64,000 bases of DNA from Tomitella biformata AHU 1821 (GCF_000524475.1 NZ_BAVQ01000007.1:1-64000), one strand, 5' to 3'; positions 9,657 to 19,687 are shown, counted from the first letter of the stretch. Numbers and translations: made by a program. Notes: generated by a model not told the origin, from the sequence alone.

Positions 9657-10655
9657 ATGACTGCCCCCGCCAAACAGGCCACGCTGGCGCCGCTCGCCGC
9701 GCAATCGCGCCGCCAACGCCGCATCCTGCTGATCCTGCTCGTCGCGGCAGTCGGCCTGGTGATCGCGTTCTGCACCTTCAAGATCACCGGCAACTGGGAG
9801 TACGCGGTCCGCCTGCGCTCGCGCAAAGTCGCGGCGATGATCGTCGTCGGTGCCGCCATCGCCTACTCCAGCGTGCTATTCCAGACGGTCACGAACAACC
9901 GCATCCTCACGCCTAGCATCATGGGCTTCGACGCGTTGTTCGTGCTGATCCAGACGGCGATCGTGTACTTCCTCGGCACGTTGACCCTCGCCCAGATCGA
10001 CCCCCGGCTGATGTTCATCGGCCAGGTCCTGGTGATGGTCGTCTTCGCCAGCGCGCTGTACCGCTGGCTGTTCGGCAAGCAAAGCCAGGACCTATATGTG
10101 CTGGTGCTGGTCGGTGTCGTGTTCGGCGCCTTCTTCTCGAGCCTGTCGGCGCTGGGCGCGCGGCTGATCGACCCGAACGACTTCATCACCCTGCAGGACC
10201 GCTTCTTCGCCAGCTTCAACTCGGTGAACACTCAATTGCTGGCCTTCTCGGCGGTGGTGATGGTGGCCGTCGGGCTGTGGGGCCTGCGGCTTTTCCGCAA
10301 GCTGGACGTGATCGCGCTCGGCCGCGAGCACGCGGTGAACCTCGGCGTGGACTATCGGCGGGTGGTCAATCAGTCTCTGGTGATCATCGCGATCCTCGTG
10401 TCGATCTCGACGGCACTGGTCGGCCCCATCACCTTTCTCGGCCTGCTGGTGGCCAACCTCGCCCGTCAGATGACGGGCACGTTCCGGCACTGGATCTCGG
10501 TGCCGGCCGCGATGCTCATCGCGATCGTCACGCTGGTCGGCGGGCAGCTCATCCTCGAGCACGTGTTCGCGCTGAACACGGCGCTGAGCGTCATCATCAA
10601 CTTCGTCGGCGGGGTGTACTTCATCGTCCTGCTCATCCGGGAGTCTCGCAAATGA
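9657..10655 (+). CDS. siderophore ABC importer permease 2 (FecCD family)
   Basis: Second FecCD permease of the importer, 332 residues with about nine membrane segments. The signature NRILTPSIMGFDALF and the coupling helix TALVGPITFLGLLVANLAR are visible. I placed the start at 9657, one base after the stop of the previous gene. The open frame extends further upstream, but only inside the preceding coding region. The start of the ATPase gene overlaps this stop (ATGA). Confidence 0.88.
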   Translation: MTAPAKQATLAPLAAQSRRQRRILLILLVAAVGLVIAFCTFKITGNWEYAVRLRSRKVAAMIVVGAAIAYSSVLFQTVTNNRILTPSIMGFDALFVLIQTAIVYFLGTLTLAQIDPRLMFIGQVLVMVVFASALYRWLFGKQSQDLYVLVLVGVVFGAFFSSLSALGARLIDPNDFITLQDRFFASFNSVNTQLLAFSAVVMVAVGLWGLRLFRKLDVIALGREHAVNLGVDYRRVVNQSLVIIAILVSISTALVGPITFLGLLVANLARQMTGTFRHWISVPAAMLIAIVTLVGGQLILEHVFALNTALSVIINFVGGVYFIVLLIRESRK

Positions 10656-11410
10656 TCACCATCAGCAACACCACCAAGCGCTACGGGAAGACGGTGGTGG
10701 TCGACGACGTCTCGCTGACCATCCCGCGCGGCGGCATCACCGCGATCATCGGCGCGAACGGAGCGGGCAAGTCGACGCTCCTCTCCATCGTGGGCCGGCT
10801 CCTGCAGGCCGACGGCGGCACCGTCACCGTAGACGGGCTCGACGTGTCGAAGACCCGCAGCGAGGACCTGGCGAAGCGGCTGGCGGTGCTCCGGCAGGAA
10901 AACCACATGACGGTGCGGCTGAGGGTCCGGGAATTGGTGGCGTTCGGGCGGTTCCCGCACTCGGGCGGCCGGCTCAAGGCAGCCGACCACGCTGCGATCG
11001 AGGAGGCCATTGAGTTCTTCGAACTCGGCGAGCTCGCGGACCGGCACCTGGACCAGCTCTCCGGCGGGCAGCGGCAGCGCGCATACGTCGCGATGGTGCT
11101 CTGCCAGGACACCGACTACGTCCTGCTCGACGAGCCGCTCGCCAACCTCGACATGCGGCACTCGACACTGATGATGCGGCGGCTACGGGACCTCGCGAAG
11201 ACCTTCGGCAAGACCGTAGTGCTGGTCATCCACGACATTAACTACGCGGCGTGCCACTCCGACCACATCATCGCCATGAAGAAGGGCGCGATCGTGGCTC
11301 AGGGCGACGTGCGCGAGATGATCAGCCCGGCCGTGCTGCGGGACGTGTTCGACTTGGACATCGAGGTGCACGATATCGACGGCCAGCCGATCGGCGTCTA
11401 CTACGCCTGA
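10652..11410 (+). CDS. siderophore ABC importer ATP-binding protein (FepC-type)
   Basis: Cytoplasmic ATPase that drives the importer, 252 residues. Walker A is GANGAGKST (about residues 33-41), the signature is LSGGQRQRAY, Walker B is YVLLDEPLANLD, and the switch histidine is in VLVIHDINYA. The strong match to FepC/FecE ATPases agrees with the two FecCD permeases upstream. It is the last gene of the iron-controlled unit. No strong hairpin follows before the ClC gene 75 bases downstream. Confidence 0.92.
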   Translation: MITISNTTKRYGKTVVVDDVSLTIPRGGITAIIGANGAGKSTLLSIVGRLLQADGGTVTVDGLDVSKTRSEDLAKRLAVLRQENHMTVRLRVRELVAFGRFPHSGGRLKAADHAAIEEAIEFFELGELADRHLDQLSGGQRQRAYVAMVLCQDTDYVLLDEPLANLDMRHSTLMMRRLRDLAKTFGKTVVLVIHDINYAACHSDHIIAMKKGAIVAQGDVREMISPAVLRDVFDLDIEVHDIDGQPIGVYYA

Positions 11411-11485
11411 TTTCGCCGGCGCCTGTGAATTGCCATTCAGGTGTCCTGGAACGGGCACCGGGTGCACCTGTATAGGCTGCCGTAT

Positions 11486-13564
11486 ATGTCTAGTCGGAAT
11501 GGCGTGGTTCGCCGCGATCTACGGTTCTTCGGGGCGGCGTCCGGCCGATGGCTGGGCGGCGCGAGCTATTTGAAGAAATGGCTTGTGCTCGGGATTCTCA
11601 TCGGCGTAGTGGCGGGCTTGGGCGCCGTGGCGTTTTATTACGTGCTCTCGCATGCCACGCAGTTCCTGCTGACCGATATCGGCGGCTACGCCCCGCCCAC
11701 CCCAGACGGCGAGGGCGGCAAGGCGGGCGACGGGGGATCGTTTTCCGACTTCTCCCGCCCGTGGGCGATCCCGCTCGTCGTCGCGCTCGGGGCCCTGGCA
11801 TCGGCCACGCTGGTGTTCACCTTGGAGCCACAGGCGGAGGGCCACGGCACCGACGCGGCCATCGACGCAATCCACAAGAACCCGCGGCAGATCCGCGTGC
11901 GCACGGTGATTGTCAAGATCATCGCCTCGGCGCTCACCATCGGCTCGGGCGGCTCGGGCGGGCGGGAGGGGCCCACCGCGCAGATCTCGGCGGGCTTCGG
12001 GTCCCTGCTGACCCGCTTCTTCGACCTCAAGCCATCCGATGGCCGCATCGCGGTGGCCGTCGGCATCGGGTCCGGCATCGGCGCCATCTTTGGCGCGCCG
12101 CTCGGTGGCGCGGTGTTGGCGGCGTCGATCGCCTACCGCAATGACATTGACGAGCGCGCCCTCGTTCCCGGCTTCATCACCTCGATTACCGCGTACGCGG
12201 TATTCGGCTCCATTGAGGGCTATAAGCCGCTTTTCGGCTTTGCCGCCCGCGACTACCAATTCGACGACCCAGTCCAATTGGCCTGGTTCGCGGTGATCGG
12301 CATTTTGGCCGGGCTGGTTGGCATCACGTACTCCCGTACCTTCTACGGCGTCATGCATTTGACGAAGCGGCTGCCGGGAAATCGGACGGCGGGCCGGATC
12401 TTCAAGGCGACGATGGGCGGCCTGCTCGTCGGCCTGATGGCGCTGGGGATCCCCCAGGTGCTCGGCAGCGGCTACGGCTGGGCGCAGGAGGCCCTCGACC
12501 GCCAATTGCTGTTGGCGATGCCGCTGTGGCTGGTGATCATCCTGCCGCTGGCGAAGATCCTGGCGACCTCGCTGTCGATCGGCTCGGGCGGCTCGGGCGG
12601 AATCTTCGGCCCCGGCGTCGTGATTGGGGCGTTCACCGGCGGGGCCGTGTGGCGGGTACTGGAGGCGCTCGACGCGCCCGCGGTGCCGGAGAGCCCCGCG
12701 CCCTTCGTCATCGTCGGGATGATGGCCTGCTTCGGCAGCGTCGCGCGGGTGCCCCTCGCGGTGATGCTCATGGTCGCGGAGATGACGGGCAGCTACACGA
12801 TCATGGTGCCCGCCATGGTGGCCGTGGGGCTGGCGTTCCTCATCGTGCGACAGGCTGGGGTGAGCATCTATGAGAAGCAGCTCGACAGCCGTGAGGACGA
12901 GTACAGCGCCCGGCTGGCGGCGGGCCTCCCGCTGCTGGACCGCGTGCGCGTGCAAGACGCGATGACGACCCCGCGGCTGGTTCTGGACCGGGACGGCACC
13001 TGCGGGGAGGCCGCCGAGCAGATGCGGGCGGCCCGGGTGCCGGGCGCGCCGGTGGTGCACCGCGGCCAACGGTTCGTCGGCTCGGTTCGGCGGGCCGAGG
13101 TGGAGGCGGCGGACCCGGCGACGGCGCTGCGCAAACTGGTGGACCCCACCGTGCCGACGGTGCCCGTCGACGACAACCTCGACGACGCTCTGGACGCGAT
13201 GCACCAAGGCCACGGCTGGCTGACGGTGCTCGATGCGGACCGCCACGTGATCGGCATCCTCGCGGTGCGGGACATCGTGAACGGCTACCGTGCGGCCGTG
13301 GAACGCGACGTGAAGCGTTTCGACTCAGTCGGCTCAAATGTCGATCTGCGTGAGGTGCCGGTGACGTCCGACTCGCCCCTCGTCGGCCAGCCGCTGGGGC
13401 CGGAGTCGATACCCTCAGGGGTCATCGTGCTGACGGTGCTGCGGAACAACGAAGTGCTCCAGGGCAGTGCGCTGCTGCGGTTCGAGCAGGGCGACGTAGT
13501 CACGCTGCTCGGACAGCCCGACGAGCTGGACAAGGTGGGGCGCCAACTCGCCGGGAGCGACTAA
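11486..13564 (+). CDS. ClC chloride channel/antiporter with CBS pair and TrkA-C domain
   Basis: Membrane anion channel or Cl-/H+ exchanger of the ClC family. The membrane domain spans roughly residues 25-455 and carries the selectivity motifs GSGGSGGREGPTAQ (with the gating glutamate in GREGP) and GSGGSGGIFGPG. A CBS pair at about 475-600 probably senses nucleotides. A TrkA-C-like domain (about 610-690, DLREVPVTSDSPLVGQPL) completes the cytoplasmic part. This three-part layout occurs in many actinobacterial ClC proteins. The ATG at 11486 gives MSSRNGVV. An upstream ATG at 11441 is less likely. The last four bases overlap the convergent ybjQ-like stop. Confidence 0.9.
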   Translation: MSSRNGVVRRDLRFFGAASGRWLGGASYLKKWLVLGILIGVVAGLGAVAFYYVLSHATQFLLTDIGGYAPPTPDGEGGKAGDGGSFSDFSRPWAIPLVVALGALASATLVFTLEPQAEGHGTDAAIDAIHKNPRQIRVRTVIVKIIASALTIGSGGSGGREGPTAQISAGFGSLLTRFFDLKPSDGRIAVAVGIGSGIGAIFGAPLGGAVLAASIAYRNDIDERALVPGFITSITAYAVFGSIEGYKPLFGFAARDYQFDDPVQLAWFAVIGILAGLVGITYSRTFYGVMHLTKRLPGNRTAGRIFKATMGGLLVGLMALGIPQVLGSGYGWAQEALDRQLLLAMPLWLVIILPLAKILATSLSIGSGGSGGIFGPGVVIGAFTGGAVWRVLEALDAPAVPESPAPFVIVGMMACFGSVARVPLAVMLMVAEMTGSYTIMVPAMVAVGLAFLIVRQAGVSIYEKQLDSREDEYSARLAAGLPLLDRVRVQDAMTTPRLVLDRDGTCGEAAEQMRAARVPGAPVVHRGQRFVGSVRRAEVEAADPATALRKLVDPTVPTVPVDDNLDDALDAMHQGHGWLTVLDADRHVIGILAVRDIVNGYRAAVERDVKRFDSVGSNVDLREVPVTSDSPLVGQPLGPESIPSGVIVLTVLRNNEVLQGSALLRFEQGDVVTLLGQPDELDKVGRQLAGSD

Positions 13565-13890
13565 TTGAGCGGCTCGACGACAACGGCCGTGCCGTAGGCG
13601 CAGACCTCGGTGCCGGTGCCCTGGTACTCGTTGGTCTCGAAGCGGAATGCGACGACGGCGTTGCCGCCGCGCTCATGTGCCTCGGCGGCGAGGCGGGACA
13701 GGGCTTCCTGGCGGGACTCGTGCAGCAGCTTCGTGATGCCTTGCAGCTCGCCGCCGACCAGCGACTTGAAGCCCGCGCCGATGTTGGAGCCCATGTGGCG
13801 GGAGCGGACCGTGAGGCCGAAGACCTCGCCGATCGTGCGGGTGATGCGGGCGCCGGGGATGTCGTTTGTCGTCACAATGATCATGGGCAT
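13561..13890 (-). CDS. YbjQ/UPF0145 family protein
   Basis: Small pentamer-forming protein of the YbjQ family (109 residues), sometimes labelled heavy-metal-binding but of unproven function. Family features are the N-terminal beta strand IIVTTNDIPG, the central VRSRHMGSNIGAGFKSLVGGEL, and the C-terminal RGGNAVVAFRFETNEY with a small conserved tail. I start it at MPMIIVTTN (13890). A longer frame to 14091 would add unsupported sequence. It lies downstream of the frameshifted AlkZ-like gene on the same strand. Confidence 0.88.
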   Translation of the reverse strand: MPMIIVTTNDIPGARITRTIGEVFGLTVRSRHMGSNIGAGFKSLVGGELQGITKLLHESRQEALSRLAAEAHERGGNAVVAFRFETNEYQGTGTEVCAYGTAVVVEPLN

Positions 13891-13934
13891 GAGAGTAGAC
13901 CTGTGGGCTCCCCGCGGCAGCGTGATTGGAATGG

Positions 13935-15078
13935 CTATTTGTCCGCCCAGCCCGCGAATTCCAGGCCTCGGAAATCTGCGAGATCCTGGCCTTGCGTCTC
14001 CAGTTCCGACCACAGTGCAGGGCCCGCCTGCTCGGGCTCCCACAGGACCAGTCGAAGAGTGAGGGACTTCCCCTTGGTCCGAGGCCGCCACGTGCCCAGA
14101 ACCTCAGCGTCGCAGGCGATTGCGCCCGGGCGGCCGAGCACAGGCCAGAGGGACTTGCGCAGGGGCTCGTCCTGCACGAGGCTCGCCCGGTCCTTAAGTT
14201 GCAGATACGGATCGTAAGGGCCCATGAGCCGGATGGCGCCTTCCGGATTTGGTCTAGAGATGAGCAGGTCTAGAGAGGATGCGAGGGCGGAGCGGACCTC
14301 GCTCTCACCGACGACCGCCACGTTGACCGTGTCCCTCGGCCAATGGGCCTTGACCTCTTTCGCCGGGCAGTCGATGAAAGCGGCCACCTGCTTGACCGTC
14401 GCCGGACCGTAGAAGCGTAAATAATTGCGGATGACATTGAGCGGCGCCAGCGCGTGCTCGGCGAGCAGTTCATAGGGACTGAATGTCCAGCCGGGAATCC
14501 GCTCAAGGACCGGGGGAGAGGTGCCGGGCTGCAGCCGCAGACCGGCGTGGAGAGCGGCCAGCCGGAACGGCATCTCATACGGGTGGGTGGCGTCGCACGG
14601 GCGGCAGAAGCGCAGATACGGCGCGGGCAAGGCGGCGGTCAGGGCGGTGGACATCGCACCCTTGACGATCGGCTCCGCGGCGATCTCCCGCATCTGATGT
14701 GCAACGTTCCGCAGTGCGGTCAAAACCGGAATGCCCGCGGCCTTGAGAGGCTTGCTCGCGTCGAAGACCCGCTTTGCGGCGTCGGGCTCTGAGAATGGGG
14801 CCGTCGCAATGGCGATGCCCGACAGTTGGGCGGTGCGGTGCGGTGCGGTACAGGTGCGGGGCGCCGCGCAGGGTCCAGGCCAGGGAAACATCCCCTGGAT
14901 CTCGACAGCCGCGGATCCGCAGTGCCCACGCGGCGCCGTCGGGCCCGGTGTCCTGTACCCCGAAATCCAGGAGGTCGCAGTCTGTCGCGCTGTCAGCAAT
15001 GGAGGCAGAGACGCGGCCGAGTTGCTGCGCACGCCAACGGTAGGAAAGGAGCTGTGCGCGGGAGACTTCCAACGTCAT
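13935..15078 (-). pseudogene. AlkZ/HTH_42-type winged-helix protein, frameshifted in a pentanucleotide repeat
   Basis: Two overlapping frames together give one family member. Frame A starts at 15078 (MTLEVSRAQLLSYRWRAQQL) and runs in good agreement to GAPHLYR. From about 14830 downward frame B continues (QLSGIAIATAPFSEPDAAKR, and later YDPYLQLKDR) to the stop at 13935. The switch lies exactly at four tandem GCGGT units (14830-14849). Removing two units, or adding one, would restore a single frame of about 377 residues. The two-copy version reads HLYRTAQLSGIAIATAPFSE without a gap. Relatives include DNA glycosylases that excise alkylated or crosslinked bases. The gene is either broken or switchable by repeat slippage. 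Confidence 0.8.
14830..14849 (+). repeat. (GCGGT)x4 pentanucleotide repeat inside the AlkZ-like gene
   Basis: Four perfect tandem copies of GCGGT, read as ACCGC on the coding strand. The copy number sets the reading frame: four copies are out of frame, two or five are in frame. Short tandem repeats of this kind are slippage-prone. Confidence 0.9.
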
Positions 15079-15152
15079 AGCGCCAGTGTAAAACCGGGTA
15101 CGGGCACCGGTGGGGGCATCGGCCAGGACGGGGCACGTAGACTCTCTTAACC

Positions 15153-16232
<1,080 letters not shown>

Positions 16233-16246
16233 ATGCCGTGCGTGGT

Positions 16247-16280
16247 CTAGTTGCCCGTCGTCTCGGTGGGCGACTGCTAG
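16247..16280 (+). terminator. possible weak terminator after ychF
   Basis: An imperfect hairpin (CTAGTTGCCC facing GGGCGACTGCTAG) follows the ychF stop by 14 bases. The stem is interrupted and no T-tract follows, so this is tentative. Confidence 0.3.
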
Positions 16281-16318
16281 TCTGACCAGGCAAATTCTTA
16301 TAATCGAGGAGGACCCCC

Positions 16319-16690
16319 GTGGAATTGAGCATCGCTAAGGGCAACCAATTCGTTGAAGAAACGCAGTCTCCAGAAGGCGCCGCGGCCTGGAAGCAGCAGT
16401 TAGATGAATTCGCTCCAGGCGCGTCGGACTGGGTGGTCGGTGCGGTCTTCGGCGGCACCTACCAGCGCGAGGGGCTCGGGCTGCGCGATCGCCAGATGCT
16501 CAACATGGCGGCACTGGCAGCTACGGGGGGAACCGAACCGCAGCTGACTGGCCATATTAAGACGGCGGTTGACGTCGCCGGTATGAGCAAAGAAGAAGTC
16601 GCGGAATGCTTCGTGCACCTGATGCCTTACATCGGGGTGCCAAGAACCCTCGCGGCCATGCGCTGCATGAAAGCCGCGTTCGACGACTAA
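16319..16690 (+). CDS. carboxymuconolactone decarboxylase family protein
   Basis: A 123-residue single-domain member of the CMD/AhpD-like superfamily. The GTG start at 16319 is set by GAGGAGG (16306-16312), and a TATAAT hexamer (16299-16304) lies just upstream. Recognisable segments are RDRQMLNMAALAATGG, the alpha-helical GHIKTAVDVAGMSKEEV and ECFVHLMPYIGVPRTLAAM. The AhpD catalytic CxxC pair is absent, so a protocatechuate-type 4-carboxymuconolactone decarboxylase or an uncharacterised CMD relative is more likely than a peroxidase. No aromatic-degradation genes are adjacent. Confidence 0.82.
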   Translation: MELSIAKGNQFVEETQSPEGAAAWKQQLDEFAPGASDWVVGAVFGGTYQREGLGLRDRQMLNMAALAATGGTEPQLTGHIKTAVDVAGMSKEEVAECFVHLMPYIGVPRTLAAMRCMKAAFDD

Positions 16691-16998
16691 TTGACTCAAA
16701 GCGGCATCCTAGCCGCCGAGACGGTGATCTCCCTCGCGCAGTATTGGTGTGGGCGGCGACGCGGTGGATTTCGAGTTCGACGCTTAGTTGGGCTCCGCGG
16801 CGGGCGTGACGAACACTCGGGGGAGCTGCCCGCTTCGGCCCGGCTATGGGCGTGACTATTAGGTGGAGCTGTTGATTGTCTAAGGCAGGTTCTTTTCCCG
16901 GCAAGCGGAGTCAGCGCAGATCTGCGGCGCGTCAACCTCAGCAGACGCCAGTCGGCTGGCGTGATCTTCATTCGAGAGGTTCCCCGACTTCGCGTCGG
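16691..16998 (+). other. gene-free stretch with a degraded ychF 3' end and the rluC leader
   Basis: Positions 16755-16787 match the last 33 bases of ychF at 27 positions, including the stop TAG, but no coding sequence leads into them. From 16852 the DNA is shared with the second rluC copy at 21692. Two small hairpins lie in this leader: GCCAG-TCGG-CTGGC near 16950 and CCCGAC-TTCGC-GTCGGG near 16984-17000. Confidence 0.7.
16755..16787 (+). repeat. degraded direct copy of the ychF 3' end
   Basis: The 33 bases GGCGACGCGGTGG...TTAG match ychF 16200-16232 at 27 of 33 positions. The substitutions are mostly transitions, as in an ageing duplicate. A third copy is at 19779. Confidence 0.7.
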
Positions 16999-17967
16999 GT
17001 GAGCGCAGGGCCTTCCACCCCGACGAGAGAAGGGCCGTCGACCGAGAGGGCGGCTGGCAAGATCACCGTCGATGACGAGCACGCCGGCCGTAGACTGGAC
17101 AAGTTTCTGCGGTCCCAACTCAAGGGCGTGCCGGCGGGACTGTTGTTCCGGCTTTTACGGCAGGGAAAATTGCGCGTCAACGGACGCAAGACGCAGCAGG
17201 ACTATCGCATTCAAGACGGCGATATTATTGATGTCCCCGAGTTGCGGGTGGACGATGCCAGTGCGCCGGCGCGGAGGCTCCCATCGTCGCTGATCGAGCA
17301 GATGAGAAATGTCATTCTCTACGAAGATCAGGACCTGCTGATAATCAACAAGCCGGCCGGTGTGGCAGTCCATAAAGGCACAGATGTTCCTGGCGGCGTG
17401 ATTGAGGCGCTCCGCCAACTGCGACCCGAACTGCCGGAACTAGAGCTTATCCACCGCCTCGACCGTGATACCTCCGGTGTGTTGGCCTTGGCGAAGACCC
17501 CCTCTATCCTGCGGTACCTTCACGACGTGCTGCGCGATCGGGAAGACGAGATCGAGCGGCACTACCTGGCCATTGTCGCCGGAAACTGGCTCTCGGGGGC
17601 GACGGCCTTACATGCGCCGCTGCAGCGCAGAGACACCCGGGTGGTCGTTGACGCGGGCGGCCAGCGCGCCGAGACCCACGTGTCGGTGCGGCGGCGAGTG
17701 GGGAACCGGGCCACCATCTTGAATATCCGACTGTTGACCGGCCGCAAGCATCAAATCCGTGTCCACCTGCAACATGCGGGCCACCCCATCGCTGGCGACG
17801 ATCGCTACGGCGATCAGAACTTCAATAGCCGTGTGGCGAGGCTGGGCGGTGCCGGGCTCTTTCTGCATGCCGCGAAGATGGTCATCCCCATGCCCGACGG
17901 CACGGATCGAGTGGTCACGGCGCCGACGCCCATGCGGTGGGAGCAGTTGCTCAAGGCGGGGTTGTAG
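16999..17967 (+). CDS. rluC: 23S rRNA pseudouridine synthase, RluC-like
   Basis: RluA-family enzyme that isomerises uridines in 23S rRNA. An S4 RNA-binding domain comes first (AGRRLDKFLRSQLKGVPAGL, then LRVNGRK), followed by the synthase domain with the catalytic motif HRLDRDTSG and a C-terminal GRKHQIRVHLQHAGHPIAGD. The pattern LKGVP...ILYEDQDLLIINKPAGVAVH...GVIEALR resembles gammaproteobacterial RluC more than typical actinobacterial RluD. The GTG at 16999 gives about 322 residues, the usual RluC length. The frame is open from a TTG at 16876, but those residues do not resemble the family. A partial copy lies at 21692-22155. Confidence 0.88.
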   Translation: MSAGPSTPTREGPSTERAAGKITVDDEHAGRRLDKFLRSQLKGVPAGLLFRLLRQGKLRVNGRKTQQDYRIQDGDIIDVPELRVDDASAPARRLPSSLIEQMRNVILYEDQDLLIINKPAGVAVHKGTDVPGGVIEALRQLRPELPELELIHRLDRDTSGVLALAKTPSILRYLHDVLRDREDEIERHYLAIVAGNWLSGATALHAPLQRRDTRVVVDAGGQRAETHVSVRRRVGNRATILNIRLLTGRKHQIRVHLQHAGHPIAGDDRYGDQNFNSRVARLGGAGLFLHAAKMVIPMPDGTDRVVTAPTPMRWEQLLKAGL

Positions 17968-18097
17968 CCGACAGCGTCAAGCCAGGAACAGGCTCCTCGG
18001 CCAAGGCGCGTTCCTAGTCGCCGAAAATCGGCAACAGGTACGGGGAGGAAGCGTGGGTACGGGACCGGTGGTTTCCATGAGGTCGGTTCCGATCGAC

Positions 18098-18955
18098 CTA
18101 TGACGGCCAGTCGAAGTCCCTGCCCTGGCCGTAGGAGTCCCGGCGTGCTGTGTAAGCCAGGGCGGCATGGTCCCGTGCATCGTCGCCGATCAGCACCCGC
18201 AGTGGACGGTCGGGATTAGACAGGTGCGCGACCAGCGAGTCGGCCGCCAGGCGCGGGTCAGCATCCGTCGACGGTTCATCGGGATCGGCGGTCGGCCAAG
18301 GGATCTCCGTGGTGCCGAACATGGCAGTGCGGAGGTCGTCGTACTCCGGTTTCGGCGTCGCGAACGGCATGCTCGAGCCGGCCCAGTCGGTGGCGAACCC
18401 GCCGAGTTGGGCGATCGTCACCCGGATGCCGAACTGCGCGACCTCGGTGGACAACGCCTCACTGAATCCTTCGAGGGCCCACTTGCTCGCGTTGTAGAGC
18501 CCGAACATCGGCATCGAACCGATGGCGCCGACCGTCGAAATCTGCACGATGTCGTCACCACCGCTCGCCCGCAGATGCGGGATCGCGGCCCGCGAGAGCC
18601 AGAGTGCGCCGAAGAGATTCAGGTCCAGATGATCTCGGGCCTGCCGCTCGTCGACCTATTCGATAGCCCCGACGAAACCGGTGCCCGCGTTGTTGACGAG
18701 TACGTCGAGGCCGCCGAAGGACTGTGCCGCTTGATCGACCGCGGCGGTAACTGCGGCGGCGTCACGGATGTCGAGCAGGAGTTCCTGCACCGAGTCCGGA
18801 TGGTCGGCGCGCAGTTCCGCCATTGCCCCAGGTCGGCGGACCGTCCCGACGACGCGATCCCCCTGAGCCAGGGCGGCCTGCGCAAACGCCCGGCCGAGTC
18901 CGCGGCCGGCACCTGTGATGAGCCACGTGCGAGTAGTGGATGATCCTTCGCTCAT
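18098..18955 (-). pseudogene. short-chain dehydrogenase/reductase gene with an internal amber codon
   Basis: A classical SDR of about 285 residues. It starts at 18955 (MSEGSSTTRTWLITGAG) with GGAGGG upstream. The cofactor motif TGAGRGLG, the NNAG motif and the catalytic YNASK are all present in one frame. That frame is interrupted only by a TAG at 18658-18656, where the sequence reads GAIE-stop-VDERQARDHLDLNLFGALW. A single base change from GAG would restore it. The gene diverges from a TetR regulator, with palindromes between them. It is either a recent pseudogene or a sequencing error; otherwise it looks functional. Confidence 0.8.
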
Positions 18956-18971
18956 ATCGGGATTCCCTCCA

Positions 18972-18990
18972 ACGAGACGGTGAGTCTCGT
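18972..18990. promoter_or_regulatory. inverted repeat in the SDR leader, probable TetR operator
   Basis: ACGAGAC-N5-GTCTCGT, a perfect 7-bp inverted repeat 17 bases upstream of the SDR start. Its half-site resembles the neighbouring palindrome at 19021. Confidence 0.5.
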
Positions 18991-19020
18991 CAGGATGCCA
19001 GAGCGGCATACTTGCCGTCA

Positions 19021-19033
19021 AGACGAATCGTCT
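19021..19033. promoter_or_regulatory. palindrome in the SDR-TetR intergenic region, probable operator
   Basis: AGACGA-A-TCGTCT is a perfect palindrome centred 34 bases upstream of the tetR ATG and 72 bases upstream of the SDR start. A divergent TetR gene beside its regulated SDR gene is a common arrangement, so this site is the best operator candidate. Confidence 0.55.
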
Positions 19034-19060
19034 CGTCTCGTACTGTTGTAGCTTGACTGT

Positions 19061-19687
19061 ATGACCCCAACATCTTCGGTCCCCGCACGCTCAGTTGCGC
19101 CAGGCCCCGACGCTTCCCGGCGGAGCGATCGAGCCCGTCGGGCGATCCTCTCCGCGACGCGCAACCTCGTCGCCGACGTGGGATACGCCCGACTGAGCAT
19201 CGAAGGAATCGCGGCTGCCGCCGGAGTTGGCAAACAAACGATCTACCGCTGGTGGCCATCGAAGGCGGCCGTGATCTTCGATGCGATCCTGGACGCCAAC
19301 ACTCAGGAAGAGGGCTCGGTGACGCTGCCAGACACCGGCGATCTCGAATCCGATCTTCGGCTCGTGCTCCGGGGGGCCGTCGCAGCGCTCACTGATCCAG
19401 CCAACGACCGCCTTCAGCGCGCGATCACCGCTGAGATCCAGACCGACCTCGCCGTCGCCGGTGAACTGGTGCGGAGGCTCCTTCGCCCGCAGCTCGATGC
19501 GACCGCCGCCCGCATCGCGGCCGGAATCCGGGCCGGCCAGGTGGACGAGTCCGTAGACCCGAGACTGGCGGTGGAGCTGCTGTTCGGCCCGGTCTTCCAC
19601 CGCTGGCTGTTACGAACGGGTGACTTGGACAACCCGTTCGCCGATGGCGTCCTCGCCATGCTCATGACGGGCCTGCAGCCACGCTGA
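19061..19687 (+). CDS. TetR/AcrR family transcriptional regulator
   Basis: A 208-residue repressor-type protein. The N-terminal HTH spans about residues 24-70 (ARRAILSATRNLVADVGYAR, then AAAAGVGKQTIYRWWPSKA). The C-terminal ligand/dimer domain contains QRAITAEIQTDLAVAGELV and PRLAVELLFGPVFHRWLLR, typical of TetR_C_16-like members. It is divergent from the SDR gene and probably controls it and itself through the palindromes at 18972 and 19021. The ligand is unknown. Confidence 0.9.
   Translation: MTPTSSVPARSVAPGPDASRRSDRARRAILSATRNLVADVGYARLSIEGIAAAAGVGKQTIYRWWPSKAAVIFDAILDANTQEEGSVTLPDTGDLESDLRLVLRGAVAALTDPANDRLQRAITAEIQTDLAVAGELVRRLLRPQLDATAARIAAGIRAGQVDESVDPRLAVELLFGPVFHRWLLRTGDLDNPFADGVLAMLMTGLQPR

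Noticed and set aside
8381-9859. A 492-codon minus-strand frame across the siderophore permease genes.
   Set aside because: Composition (His/Asp/Gln/Arg-rich) is that of an antisense shadow, and it crosses three well-supported plus-strand genes.
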